Shown: one piece after another, positions 43,984 through 52,634 of the stretch
Layout of the letters: each line of letters starts with the position of its first letter
Position numbering within the stretch: position 1 is the first letter of the stretch
Origin: Rhizobium leguminosarum
GTDB taxonomy: Bacteria; Pseudomonadota; Alphaproteobacteria; Rhizobiales; Rhizobiaceae
DNA: 64,000 nt
Assembly (NCBI RefSeq): GCF_001679785.1
Contig: NZ_CP016286.1
Location: forward strand, 2,108,001-2,172,000
Direction: 5' to 3'
The notes under the pieces: model-generated
What the model was told of the DNA's origin: nothing
Seen by the model: the letters and a program-made list of their open reading frames with translations, nothing else
The model's database searches: none
Translations under genes and position numbers: made by a program

Positions 43984-44439
43984 CTATCTCAACGGCAGCT
44001 CGAAGCTTCGCTTCAGCGTTTCCATCGGCACGTCGGTCTTGACGCTGAGGATGCTCGGGATGCGCGTCAGGTGATCGGCCTGAAAACGCCAGTAGCTGTG
44101 CAGATCGGCGGTGACGATCCGAAGCACGGCGTCGCATTCTCCGGTCGTCAGGTAGCATTCCATCACCTCGGGAAAGCGCCTGACGGCTTCGGCGAAGCGG
44201 AGCGTGACCTCGGCATCCTGGGTCTTGAACCAGACGCGGGCAAAAGCCGTCAGCCCCGCCCCGACCTTTGCAGGGTCCAGCACGGCGACGTAGCGATCGA
44301 TGATCCCGGCCTCTTCCAGCAACCGGACGCGACGCAGGCACGGTGACGGCGACAGGCCTACCTCCTTCGCCAGATCGACGTTCGAAATACGCCCGTCACG
44401 CTGAAGCACACGCAGAATATGGCGGTCGATCGGGTCCAT
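43984..44439 (-). CDS. Lrp/AsnC family transcriptional regulator
   Basis: A 151-residue regulator. The N-terminal helix-turn-helix is DPIDRHILRVLQRDGRISNV, DLAKEVGLSPSPCLRRVRLL, and the C-terminal RAM ligand domain contains FPEVMECYLTTGECDAVLRI. Lrp-type proteins sense amino acids. It is divergent from argG, and a palindrome TGGCAT-GAT-ATGCCA lies between them, so control of argG by an amino acid signal is likely. The ATG at 44439 gives a complete Lrp protein; the frame is open a further 21 codons upstream. Confidence 0.93.
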   Translation of the reverse strand: MDPIDRHILRVLQRDGRISNVDLAKEVGLSPSPCLRRVRLLEEAGIIDRYVAVLDPAKVGAGLTAFARVWFKTQDAEVTLRFAEAVRRFPEVMECYLTTGECDAVLRIVTADLHSYWRFQADHLTRIPSILSVKTDVPMETLKRSFELPLR

Positions 44440-44476
44440 GATGGCTGGCACTTTATAGCTCCAATTGATTCTGAAA

Positions 44477-44491
44477 TGGCATGATATGCCA
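44477..44491. promoter_or_regulatory. Probable Lrp operator upstream of argG
   Basis: Perfect palindrome TGGCAT-GAT-ATGCCA in the 136-base space between the divergent Lrp and argG genes. It is 38 bases from the regulator start and 85 bases from the argG start. Confidence 0.55.
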
Positions 44492-44575
44492 AACTTTCGC
44501 AATTTAACGGATTCTTCGCAAGCTCATTGCGCAGGACTTGGCCTATCGTTCCAGCATAGAGACGGAGATGGGTTA

Positions 44576-45787
44576 GTGACCAAGATAGATAAAATCGTGC
44601 TTTCATATTCGGGCGGGCTGGATACCTCGATCATCCTCAAATGGTTGCAGGAAACCTATGAATGCGAGGTGGTGACCTTCAGCGCCGATCTCGGCCAGGG
44701 CGAGGAGCTCGAGCCGGCGCGCGCCAAGGCGGAGATGTCAGGGGTCAAGGACATCCGCATCGTCGATCTGCGTGAGGAGTTCGTCCGCGATTTCGTCTTT
44801 CCAATGCTGCGGGCGAACGCGCTCTATGAGGGGCAATATCTGCTGGGCAGTTCCATCGCACGGCCGCTGATTGCCAAGCATCTGGTCGGCATAGCCCGGG
44901 AGGTTGGCGCAGATGCCGTTGCCCATGGTGCGACCGGCAAGGGCAATGATCAGATCCGGTTCGAGCTGGCCGTCAACGCGCTCGACCCGTCGATTAGGGT
45001 CATCGCGCCCTGGCGCCAATGGAACATCCGCTCCCGCATGCAGCTTCTGGAATATGCCGAGAAGCATCGGATCCCAGTGCCAAGCGACAAGCGCGGCGAG
45101 GCGCCGTTTTCGATCGACGCCAACCTGCTGCACACCTCGACCGAAGGCAAGGTTCTCGAAAATCCGGCGGAAGTTGCGCCCGATCATGTCTATCAGCGCA
45201 CGGTCGATCCGATCGACGCGCCCGATGCCACCGAGATTATCACCATCGGTTTCGAGAGGGGCGATCCGGTTTCGGTCAATGGCAAGGCCATGACGCCGGC
45301 CGCATTGCTGACCGAGCTCAATGGATTGGGCGGCCGGCACGGCGTCGGGCGGCTCGATCTGGTTGAAAACCGCTTCATCGGGATGAAGTCGAGGGGAATA
45401 TACGAAACGCCGGGAGGCACAATCCTGCTCGCGGCCCATCGCGGCATTGAATCGATCACACTCGATCGCGCCGCCGCCCATCTGAAGGACGAGATCATGC
45501 CCCGCTACGCCGAGCTGATCTACAACGGCTTCTGGTTCGCTCCCGAGAGAGAAATGCTGCAAGCCCTGATCGACCACAGCCAGGCTTTCGTCAGCGGCGA
45601 AGTGACGCTCAGGCTCTACAAGGGAAGCGCCTCGGTCATCTCCCGAGCCTCCCCCTGCTCCCTCTACTCCGCCGACCTCGTCACCTTCGAAGAAAGCGCC
45701 ATCGCCTTCGATCATCACGACGCGGAAGGTTTCATCAGGCTCAACGGACTACGGCTCAGGAGCTGGGCCGCCCGCAACGGCAGATGA
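44576..45787 (+). CDS. argG: Argininosuccinate synthase
   Basis: A 403-residue ATP-dependent ligase joining citrulline and aspartate in arginine synthesis. The P-loop-like motif is [16 protein letters not shown] (residues about 9-24), followed by [26 protein letters not shown] and [19 protein letters not shown], all diagnostic. The GTG start ([12 protein letters not shown]) has GGAG 9 bases upstream. Rhizobia normally have a separate housekeeping argG; pairing with a divergent Lrp regulator suggests that this may be a second, amino-acid-controlled copy, which I cannot verify inside this window. Confidence 0.93.
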   Translation: MTKIDKIVLSYSGGLDTSIILKWLQETYECEVVTFSADLGQGEELEPARAKAEMSGVKDIRIVDLREEFVRDFVFPMLRANALYEGQYLLGSSIARPLIAKHLVGIAREVGADAVAHGATGKGNDQIRFELAVNALDPSIRVIAPWRQWNIRSRMQLLEYAEKHRIPVPSDKRGEAPFSIDANLLHTSTEGKVLENPAEVAPDHVYQRTVDPIDAPDATEIITIGFERGDPVSVNGKAMTPAALLTELNGLGGRHGVGRLDLVENRFIGMKSRGIYETPGGTILLAAHRGIESITLDRAAAHLKDEIMPRYAELIYNGFWFAPEREMLQALIDHSQAFVSGEVTLRLYKGSASVISRASPCSLYSADLVTFEESAIAFDHHDAEGFIRLNGLRLRSWAARNGR

Positions 45788-45899
45788 CCGCCCGATCTCA
45801 CGTCAGCCAGCGCACCTAACGCTCACGACGCTCCAAACGCCTCCCCTCCGCACTTCGACCTGCCGGAACCGGACGACACAGGCCGGTTCGGATCCCATA

Positions 45900-45958
45900 A
45901 GCTGCGAGGATCAATGGCCGGATGGGTCAATGCCCACATGGCATCATCCCTCGCAGCT
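45900..45958. repeat. Inverted repeat with structured interior after argG
   Basis: AGCTGCGAGG (45900-45909) and CCTCGCAGCT (45949-45958) form a perfect 10-bp stem. The 39-base interior contains further pairing (GATG...CATC, GGGTC/GCCCA-like). A second small hairpin GAACCGG/CCGGTTC lies at 45866-45889. Together with the following AT-rich stretch, this 350-base spacer (45788-46138) holds no clear gene. It may be a terminator, a small RNA or a repeat. Confidence 0.5.
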
Positions 45959-46138
45959 GGCCGAAGCAGTCAACGCTTCCATGGAGGAGCCCCCGAATCC
46001 AATTTCAAACGATATTTAAAATGGCCACTCCGAAAGCTAATCGATTTTAATTTTATCGTTAAAATTTTCTTGTTGCAGCGCAAAAGAATTTAGACATTAA
46101 TTTGTGCGGATGCTCAGTTTATTCGTTGGAGAACTCGC

Positions 46139-46312
46139 ATGACTGTGACATTTCCGCTAACCGAAAAGCGCGACGCCGAGACATTGCTGAAACACTTGAC
46201 GTCGCACAATCTCAGCGTTCCGGGAAACTGCGTCGTGTCGCTCAAGGCGCACGTCGCCCAGGTCTCATCCTCTCATACGACCGCGCTCGGCACCGCTCGT
46301 ACCGCCTGGTAG
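46139..46312 (+). CDS. Small hypothetical protein, 57 residues
   Basis: The frame starts ATG ACT GTG and reads MTVTFPLTEKRDAETLLKHL then TSHNLSVPGNCVVSLKAHVA and ends ...GTARTAW. It is supported by GGAG 8 bases before the ATG and by an AT-rich, promoter-like region upstream (46000-46130). No known domain. It could be a genuine small gene or chance. Confidence 0.4.
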   Translation: MTVTFPLTEKRDAETLLKHLTSHNLSVPGNCVVSLKAHVAQVSSSHTTALGTARTAW

Positions 46313-46349
46313 TCCCCCGAGACGTCGAATTGCGGCAATCGAGCTGGCC

Positions 46350-46729
46350 TCAGCCGTCGTAGACGACAGCAATCTTGTTCCCAGCGGGGTCGCGCACGTA
46401 AGCGGAATACCAGTTCGGCCCGTAGTGCGGACGTAGACCAGGCGCGCCCTCGTCCGTTCCGCCGTTTGTCATGGCCGCATCGTAGCGTCCACCTCGGCAT
46501 GGGACTTGGCCATGAAACCAACCATCGAGCCATTTCCGGCGCTCGCCGGTTCGCCGTTGATCGGCTTGCAAACCCATAGAACGAAACCGTCACCCTTCCC
46601 GCCTTCGGAATAGGCGCTCCATCCGGGAAATTCCCGATGTTTGCTCCATCCGATCGTTGCCAAGGTCGCATCATAGAACCCATTCGATTTGGCGGAATCG
46701 ATTGCACCGACGGTTGCGTAGACACTCAT
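46350..46729 (-). pseudogene. VOC (glyoxalase-like) gene with a one-base frameshift
   Basis: The first frame reads MSVYATVGAIDSAKSNGFYD, FPGWSAYSEGGKGDGFVLWV and SMVGFMAKSHAEVD, the first half of a VOC-family protein. A second frame continues RYDAAMTNGGTDEGAPGLRP then HYGPNWYSAYVRDPAGNKIA and VVYDG. Adding one base between 46486 and 46487 joins them as VDRYDAAMTNGG. The intact protein (about 126 residues) would be a metal-dependent lyase or dioxygenase-like enzyme. This is the third single-base loss in this window. Confidence 0.8.
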
Positions 46730-46823
46730 GATCTTCCCTCACTTGCCCTGACCCGCCGCATGAAATTATTGTAATCTCACAGATAAATGCTTCATTGGCG
46801 ATTTGAAAGAAAGTTCCGTACCG

Positions 46824-47600
46824 ATGACCTATCTCAAACATCCCGCGCTCGCGGCGGCCATAACGCTGGCAGCAATGATGACATCCCTGCATCAGGCGCA
46901 TGCCGAACAATGTGAGCAGGAAAGCTTCGAAGAGGCAAAATACGTCGTCTGCACGCTAGAGCCGGGCAAAGCCGACCTGCGATTGTTCTGGAAGAACGCC
47001 GATGACGCACCCTATCGCACTTTTTCAAGCCTTGCCGAAGCCGTTCGCGCCGAGGGGCGAACGCTGGCTTTCGCCGTCAACGCCGGGATGTATCGGACCG
47101 ATTTTTCGCCGATGGGACTTTACGTCGAAAACGCCAGGGAATTGCAGCGCGCCAATACGACAAAGGCCGAAAGCTCCACCGGTCAGGTGCCGAATTTCTA
47201 TAAGAAGCCGAACGGCGTCTTCTTTCTGGGTGAAGCAAGCGCCGGCATACTCCCGACCGATGAATTTCTAAAGCGTCGGCCCAAGGCACGGTTCGCCACC
47301 CAGTCCGGTCCGATGCTTGTCATCACCAAGAAGTTGAACCCGATCTTCATCGTCGGCTCGACAGACCGAACCCGCCGCAGCGGTGTCGGCGTCTGCGACG
47401 GTGGCGCGGTTCGTTTCGCGATCAGCGAAGACGGGGTGAATTTCCACGATTTTGCACGGCTCTTCCGCGACCATCTGAAATGCCCCGATGCCTTGTTTCT
47501 AGATGGCGGACGCGGTGTCGGACTGTACAATCCCGAAATGGGCCGCAACGACTGGTCTTGGCACGGCGGCTACGGCCCTATCTTCGGGCTCGTCGAATAG
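46824..47600 (+). CDS. Exported phosphodiester glycosidase family protein
   Basis: A 258-residue protein with a signal peptide (AALAAAITLAAMMTSLHQAHA-like, cleavage before EQC) and a NAGPA/DUF2233 domain: LAFAVNAGMYRTDFSPMGLY, FYKKPNGVFFLGEA, ATQSGPMLVI, RSGVGVCDGGAVRFAIS, DALFLDGGRGVGLY and YGPIFGLVE. In animals, NAGPA removes GlcNAc from phosphodiesters; bacterial members are periplasmic and probably act on cell-envelope glycans. The ATG at 46824 is preferred over a TTG at 46803. It is convergent with the ABC exporter. Confidence 0.87.
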   Translation: MTYLKHPALAAAITLAAMMTSLHQAHAEQCEQESFEEAKYVVCTLEPGKADLRLFWKNADDAPYRTFSSLAEAVRAEGRTLAFAVNAGMYRTDFSPMGLYVENARELQRANTTKAESSTGQVPNFYKKPNGVFFLGEASAGILPTDEFLKRRPKARFATQSGPMLVITKKLNPIFIVGSTDRTRRSGVGVCDGGAVRFAISEDGVNFHDFARLFRDHLKCPDALFLDGGRGVGLYNPEMGRNDWSWHGGYGPIFGLVE

Positions 47601-47610
47601 CGCACTCGCA

Positions 47611-49491
47611 TCAGGTCGCAGGCGAGGTCGGCAAGAGTTCGTCGATCTCTTCGGGAATGAAGCCGCCGGTCTGGCGTTTCCATAGGCGCGCAAACAAGCC
47701 GTCGCGTTCGACCAGTTCGTCCGGCCTGCCCTCCTCCACGATGCGCCCGTGGTCGAGCACAACGATCCGGTCCATCCTGGCGATGGTCGACAGCCGGTGG
47801 GCGATGGCGATCACCGTCTTTCCCTCCATGACGAGGTTGAGCCTTTCCTGGATGGCGGCTTCGGATTCGCTGTCGAGGGCGGAGGTCGCCTCGTCGAGCA
47901 CCAGGATCGGCGCGTCCTTCAGGAGAACGCGGGCGATGGCCACGCGCTGGCGCTGGCCGCCTGACAGTTTGATGCCGCGGTCGCCGACGAAGGCGTCGTA
48001 GCCCCTGCGGCCTTCGCCGTCGGAAAGATCGGCGATGAAGGCATCGGCGCTTGCCATCTTCGCCACCGCTTCGATCTCGTCCTTCGTCGCCTCCGGCCGG
48101 CCGTAACGGATATTGTCGCCGACCGAACGGTGCAGCAGCGCGACGTCCTGCGCGATGACCCCGATGGAGCGGCGAAGGCTTGCCTGGGTGACGGCGCGGA
48201 TATCCTGCCCGTCGATGAAGATCGCGCCGTCCCTGATGTCGTAGAAGCGCAGGAGCAGGTTGGCGAGCGTGGTCTTGCCGGCGCCTGAGAGGCCGACGAG
48301 GCCGACCTTTTCACCGGGCAGGACCGTCAGCGACAGTCTGTCGATGACAGGCTTGCCTGACTTGTAGGCGAAGCCGACATTTTCGAAACGGATCTCACCA
48401 CGCTCGACCACGAGGTTCTTCGCGTCCGTCCGGTCGGTGATAGTGGGCGGTGTCGTCATAACAGGCATGGCATCCTTGATCGTGCCGATCGCCTGGAAGA
48501 TCTGTTGGCCCATCTGCAGGAAGACGAAGATCTGCGACGACAGCCGGTTGAGAATGTAGACCGCGCCAACGAATTCGCCGATCGTGAGAAAGCCTTTGAC
48601 GAGGCCGGAAAATCCAATCGCCAGCATGGTCAGCCACAGGAGCGTGTTGAGAACCACGACCGTCAATTCCGACGAACGATAGATGCGCTGTTCGCTGTGC
48701 TGCGTCTGCACAGCCTTTCCTATGATGCGGCGGATCGCACCTGCCTCGCTATCTTCAGCCGCAAACTGCTTGATCATCTGCATGTTGGTATAGAGATCGG
48801 TGATGGCGCCGGCGACCAGGCTGCGCTGCTTCGCGGTGCGGCGCGAGCGCTCGACGAAGGTCGGCACGATCCTGGCGGTGAATACGACATTAAGCACGAT
48901 CCAGATGACGACAGGCAGGGCAAGCTGCCACGCGAGCGCACTCAGCAGGATCACGGAGCCAACCAGTTGCATCAGGAAGCGTGGGATGGACTGGAAGGCG
49001 GCGAGGATCTGCTGCTGGACGGCGGAAGAGACCTGCTGCAGCCGTGAGGAAACCTGGCCGGCATAGAGATCATGGAAGAAGGCAAGGTCCTGCCGCTCGA
49101 CAGCCTTATGGCCCTGCCACTGAATGGCAGCCGGCATGCCGATGCCGAGCGTGTGCGACTTCAGCGTATTGAGCATGAAGGACATGATCGGCATGACCGG
49201 AAAAATCAGGAAGCCGAGAATGGTCAGCAGCAGCCATTCATCGCGCAGGAAGGCGGGAGCGCCGTGTTGTGTCACACCATCGACGATGACCGAAAGCCCC
49301 CAGACGATCGTCAGGTTGATCGCCTCGAACACCATGGAGCAAAATGCCAGCGCAATCAGCACACCCCGAAACATCGAGATGAAATGCAGGAGTACCGCCA
49401 CCGGCCCCTTGGACGGCAGTGGTCGGTAAGGGATATCGAGCGGCCGGATCAGGCTTTCGAAAGGACGATAGATCGCATCTGAAATCGACAT
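47611..49491 (-). CDS. ABC exporter, fused transmembrane and ATP-binding domains
   Basis: A 626-residue half-transporter that would homodimerise. The N-terminal 350 residues have six membrane segments (for example VLIALAFCSMVFEAINLTIV and LLLTILGFLIFPVMPIMSF). The C-terminal ATPase has Walker A GLSGAGKTTL, signature LSGGQRQRVAIA, Walker B ILVLDEATSALD and switch IAHRLSTI. The layout is of the MsbA/LmrA-like type exporting lipids or drugs. The start is ATG at 49491; the final MTTPPTITD linker and TPR-free tail are ordinary. It is monocistronic; neighbours do not indicate a substrate. Confidence 0.92.
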   Translation of the reverse strand: MSISDAIYRPFESLIRPLDIPYRPLPSKGPVAVLLHFISMFRGVLIALAFCSMVFEAINLTIVWGLSVIVDGVTQHGAPAFLRDEWLLLTILGFLIFPVMPIMSFMLNTLKSHTLGIGMPAAIQWQGHKAVERQDLAFFHDLYAGQVSSRLQQVSSAVQQQILAAFQSIPRFLMQLVGSVILLSALAWQLALPVVIWIVLNVVFTARIVPTFVERSRRTAKQRSLVAGAITDLYTNMQMIKQFAAEDSEAGAIRRIIGKAVQTQHSEQRIYRSSELTVVVLNTLLWLTMLAIGFSGLVKGFLTIGEFVGAVYILNRLSSQIFVFLQMGQQIFQAIGTIKDAMPVMTTPPTITDRTDAKNLVVERGEIRFENVGFAYKSGKPVIDRLSLTVLPGEKVGLVGLSGAGKTTLANLLLRFYDIRDGAIFIDGQDIRAVTQASLRRSIGVIAQDVALLHRSVGDNIRYGRPEATKDEIEAVAKMASADAFIADLSDGEGRRGYDAFVGDRGIKLSGGQRQRVAIARVLLKDAPILVLDEATSALDSESEAAIQERLNLVMEGKTVIAIAHRLSTIARMDRIVVLDHGRIVEEGRPDELVERDGLFARLWKRQTGGFIPEEIDELLPTSPAT

Positions 49492-49662
49492 GGGCCACTC
49501 GGATTAAAATCGGGAGGAGGCGTGGACTCAGCTACGCAAGGTCGCAGAAAACCATCTCCAGACTGCAATCTCAATTATAAATTTCAGAAAATCTATGAAA
49601 GAGGCGTTGCCGCGAGAGCCGGGGTCCACGGCAAGGCGATCGTTTTCAAATCCGGACGGACA

Positions 49663-50229
49663 TCATTCGCCCCGGGCCAGGGCTGCGGCCTGTTCCAGCG
49701 AGATCTTCACAACCAGGGGGTCGGCATGACGGTGGGCGAGCCGCCAGTCCGGTCCATGCCGGCGATAGACCTGAGTGACGCGTAGCGACCAGTTCTGGTC
49801 CTGCAGGCCGCCTACCTCACCATGCTGGCGCTCGATCATCACCAGTACGATCAGGTCGCCGCTGACATAGGACTTTTCCACCTCCAGGGTTCCGCCGCCA
49901 TTGCGGAAGAACCGGGCGAGCTCGGCCAGATGCTCGGGACTGTCGTCGAAGCCATGGCTGGCGGAACCACCGAAAGGCTGCATCAGGGTGAAATCGTCAT
50001 CAAGCCGGATGAGGCTCGCCCACCGTGTCATGTCGCCGGCCATGAAAGCCGCCGCCTGTTGTTCTGTGCGGCCGATGATGCCGAGCAATGTCGCATCGGA
50101 TGCCGGAGCGGCATGCGCGACGCACCCCGTTGCGGCGACCGCCCTTGCCAGGGCGGCTCGCCGGGAAAGGGTTGCGGCCTCGTGCACGGACTTGTCGCCG
50201 CGCGCCGTTTTGCCTTTGAAAGGGGACAT
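49663..50229 (-). CDS. Tat-exported NTF2-like (SnoaL/DUF4440-type) protein
   Basis: A 188-residue protein whose N-terminus has a twin-arginine motif (LSRRAALARAVAATGCVAHA). It is followed by an NTF2-like domain of about 130 residues (AAFMAGDMTRWASLIRLDDD, FTLMQPFGG, ELARFFRNGGGTLEVEKSYV, VTQVYRRHGPDWRLAHRHAD). NTF2-like proteins bind small molecules or act as isomerases; the ligand is unknown. Export by the Tat system suggests folding before transport. It is divergent from a LysR regulator gene with an 89-base gap. Confidence 0.82.
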   Translation of the reverse strand: MSPFKGKTARGDKSVHEAATLSRRAALARAVAATGCVAHAAPASDATLLGIIGRTEQQAAAFMAGDMTRWASLIRLDDDFTLMQPFGGSASHGFDDSPEHLAELARFFRNGGGTLEVEKSYVSGDLIVLVMIERQHGEVGGLQDQNWSLRVTQVYRRHGPDWRLAHRHADPLVVKISLEQAAALARGE

Positions 50230-50318
50230 GGGATCTTCCTATGAGTGACCGGCCATACCGGAATGGTCGTTATCTCCCACTTTCAGGATAATGAATCCAA
50301 TGATATGATTTCAGCAAT

Positions 50319-51266
50319 ATGCTGAACCAAATTGATCTATCCAGAATCGACCTCAACCTGCTCGTGCTGTTCGAGACTGTCATGGAGGAGCGCCATGTCG
50401 GCCGTTCGGGGCAGCGGTTGAACCTCTCGCCTTCGGCCATTAGTCACGGCCTTGGCCGGCTGCGCATGTTGCTGGGTGACCCGCTATTTCTCAAAACACC
50501 GAAGGGCGTCGTTCCGACAGACCGGGCCGAGGAGCTTGCAGCACCCATCGCCGACATATTGGCGCGCGTTCGCAGCGTGGTGGCGACAGCGGAGCCATTC
50601 GATCCAGCGCGCTCTCAGCGGCGATTTACGATCGGCGCGCCCGATGGTGTTTCGTCTGTGTTTCTGCCGCCGTTGCTCGAGCTGTTGGCCAAGTCTGCTC
50701 CCGGCATCGCAATCAGCATCCGGCAATTGCTGCCGAGACAGGGCGAGCCATCGCCTGATCTGGCTTGGCGCGATGCGTTGGCCGCAGTGGAAGCCCGTGA
50801 CATGGACATCGCCATCATTCCCCAGGCCGAGTTTCCAGTCCGCTTTGCGAGCCTGCTGCTCTACGAAGAGGATTTCGTCATCGCTGCGCGTCAGGGTCAC
50901 CCTTTTCTGATCGATCAGACGCTGGCCAGCTACTGCGCCATGCAGCACCTGGTGGTCTCGCATCTGGGCGATACACATGGCTTTGTCGACAATGTGTTGG
51001 CCAGCCATGGATGCTCCAGGCGGGTGGCGCTGACGGTCCCGAACTTCATGTTCGCGCTCGCCGTGCTTGCGGAAACCGACTTTATCTCGGCCCTGCCACG
51101 TCGCTTCGTCGAGATACATGCCGCGCGGTTCGGCGTCGACAGCGTCAATCCTCCCCTGCCACTCGGGCGCTTCACCATGAACGCGACTGCGCCGAAGGCG
51201 GCAATGCGTGACGAAGGCGTGGCCTGGCTCGTAAGCCTCCTGCAGGCATCCACGGATACGCAGTAG
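50319..51266 (+). CDS. LysR family transcriptional regulator
   Basis: A 315-residue regulator. The N-terminal helix-turn-helix is RHVGRSGQRLNLSPSAISHG then LGRLRMLLGDPLFLKTPKG, with the LysR effector domain in the remainder (RFTIGAPDGVSSVFLPPLLE). It probably controls the divergent Tat-exported NTF2-like gene and itself, because the 89-base space between the two starts can hold a LysR box. No specific ligand is indicated. Confidence 0.93.
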   Translation: MLNQIDLSRIDLNLLVLFETVMEERHVGRSGQRLNLSPSAISHGLGRLRMLLGDPLFLKTPKGVVPTDRAEELAAPIADILARVRSVVATAEPFDPARSQRRFTIGAPDGVSSVFLPPLLELLAKSAPGIAISIRQLLPRQGEPSPDLAWRDALAAVEARDMDIAIIPQAEFPVRFASLLLYEEDFVIAARQGHPFLIDQTLASYCAMQHLVVSHLGDTHGFVDNVLASHGCSRRVALTVPNFMFALAVLAETDFISALPRRFVEIHAARFGVDSVNPPLPLGRFTMNATAPKAAMRDEGVAWLVSLLQASTDTQ

Positions 51267-51421
51267 ATAAAACCGGGCTCGCAGTGGAGGTCGGCCGCCT
51301 CCGCGGAAAGCGGGTATTTGAGCCACCGATACCTGCTCGCATCCCGCCTGGAAGATGGATAGGCGTGCCTGGATCGCCCAATTGCGGTCATCGCGCGATT
51401 GAGGCAGGATGCCGTCCTTGA

Positions 51422-51850
51422 ATGGAAAGCAGGATCGAACCGACGCTCATGCTGACGGGCTCATGTCATTGCGGTAAGGCAAGCTGGACACTCGAAGGTG
51501 ATCCGGGCTCGATCACCGCCTGCAACTGCACGCTCTGCCGACGCTACGGCACGCTGTGGGCCTATGACTACGAAGGAGAGCGCATCGCCCTCATCGGTCA
51601 GACCGCCTCCTACGCCCGCGCAGACCGGGACGAGCCGTCTCTCGAAATATTGTTCTGCCCATCCTGCGCCTGTGTCTTGAGCTGGCGCGGCCTGCGGCTT
51701 CCAAAGGATGGCCGCAGGCGCATGGCCGTCAATATGCGGCTTGCGCCGCCGGATCTCGTTCAGCATCTGCCTATCGATCATTTCGACGGCCTGGACACAT
51801 TTGAAGACCTTCCATCCAAGGGACGCTGCGTGCGCGATCTCTGGTTCTGA
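51422..51850 (+). CDS. GFA family zinc-binding protein
   Basis: A 142-residue protein of the glutathione-dependent formaldehyde-activating (GFA) family, a fold with structural zinc. Cysteine motifs are CHCGKASW, CNCTLCRRYG and FCPSCACVLSW, all present. Members are often annotated as S-(hydroxymethyl)glutathione synthase, but few are proven and many bind other thiols. The initiation codon may be the ATG at 51422 or at 51449 (MLTGSCHCGK). Confidence 0.87.
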   Translation: MESRIEPTLMLTGSCHCGKASWTLEGDPGSITACNCTLCRRYGTLWAYDYEGERIALIGQTASYARADRDEPSLEILFCPSCACVLSWRGLRLPKDGRRRMAVNMRLAPPDLVQHLPIDHFDGLDTFEDLPSKGRCVRDLWF

Positions 51851-51930
51851 GCCGACTGCGAATATCGCCACTGGGACCGGATCGCACCAGATGCGAGCCC
51901 TGGTAAAAGATCGTTCTGCGCGAAGCTGTC

Positions 51931-52404
51931 TCAGCCGCGCCGCGCCGCCTCGATCGCCGCAATGTCGATCTTCCTCATGGTCATCATCGCGTCAAAAGCG
52001 CGCTTTGCCTGGCCACCGCCTGCCGAAAGGGCTTCGGAGAGGACGCGCGGCGTAATCTGCCAAGACACGCCCCACTTGTCCTTGCACCAGCCGCACTCGC
52101 TTTCCTGGCCGCCATTGCCGACGATCGCGTTCCAATAGCGATCGGTTTCTTCCTGAGTGTCCGTTGCGATCTGAAAGGAGAAGGCTTCGTTGTGTTTGAA
52201 CGCAGGGCCGCCGTTCAGGCCGATGCAAGGAATACCCGCAACGGTGAATTCAACAACCAGAACGTCTCCCTGCTTGCCGTCAGGATAATCTCCCAGTGCC
52301 CGAATGACGGCCCCCACGGCGCTGTCGGGAAAAGTCGCGGCATAGAAGCGGGCAGCAGCCTCAGCGTCTTTGTCGTACCATACGCAGATCGTGTTCTTTG
52401 CCAT
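51931..52404 (-). CDS. PhnB-like VOC family protein
   Basis: A 157-residue protein of the PhnB/VOC type (3-demethylubiquinone methyltransferase-like label in databases). Features are KNTICVWYDKDAEAAARFYA, VVEFTVAGIPCIGLNGGPAF and FSFQIATDTQEETDRYWNAI with CGWCKDKWGVSWQITPRVL. VOC proteins hold metal-dependent lyases and dioxygenases; here the real reaction is unknown. The ATG at 52404 has AAAGGA upstream. It is monocistronic. Confidence 0.85.
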   Translation of the reverse strand: MAKNTICVWYDKDAEAAARFYAATFPDSAVGAVIRALGDYPDGKQGDVLVVEFTVAGIPCIGLNGGPAFKHNEAFSFQIATDTQEETDRYWNAIVGNGGQESECGWCKDKWGVSWQITPRVLSEALSAGGGQAKRAFDAMMTMRKIDIAAIEAARRG

Positions 52405-52634
52405 TGCGCGGTCCTTTCGCTCTCGTTTCGCATTGCCCACTGAAATAAGAGGCAAACCGTTTTTCTCCAGCCCAGTCCGAGCGATTTCACACGGGACGAT
52501 TGCGCGGCGCTGCTAAATGGCACTTCGGGACAAGCGGGTATGAAGAAATTGCGGAACCGTGGGTAGGGTTCCGCAAGTGCGTTCAGCATCGCTTGCAATC
52601 ACTTTTGCCGGAATGCCGCCGACGCGACGCGGCT

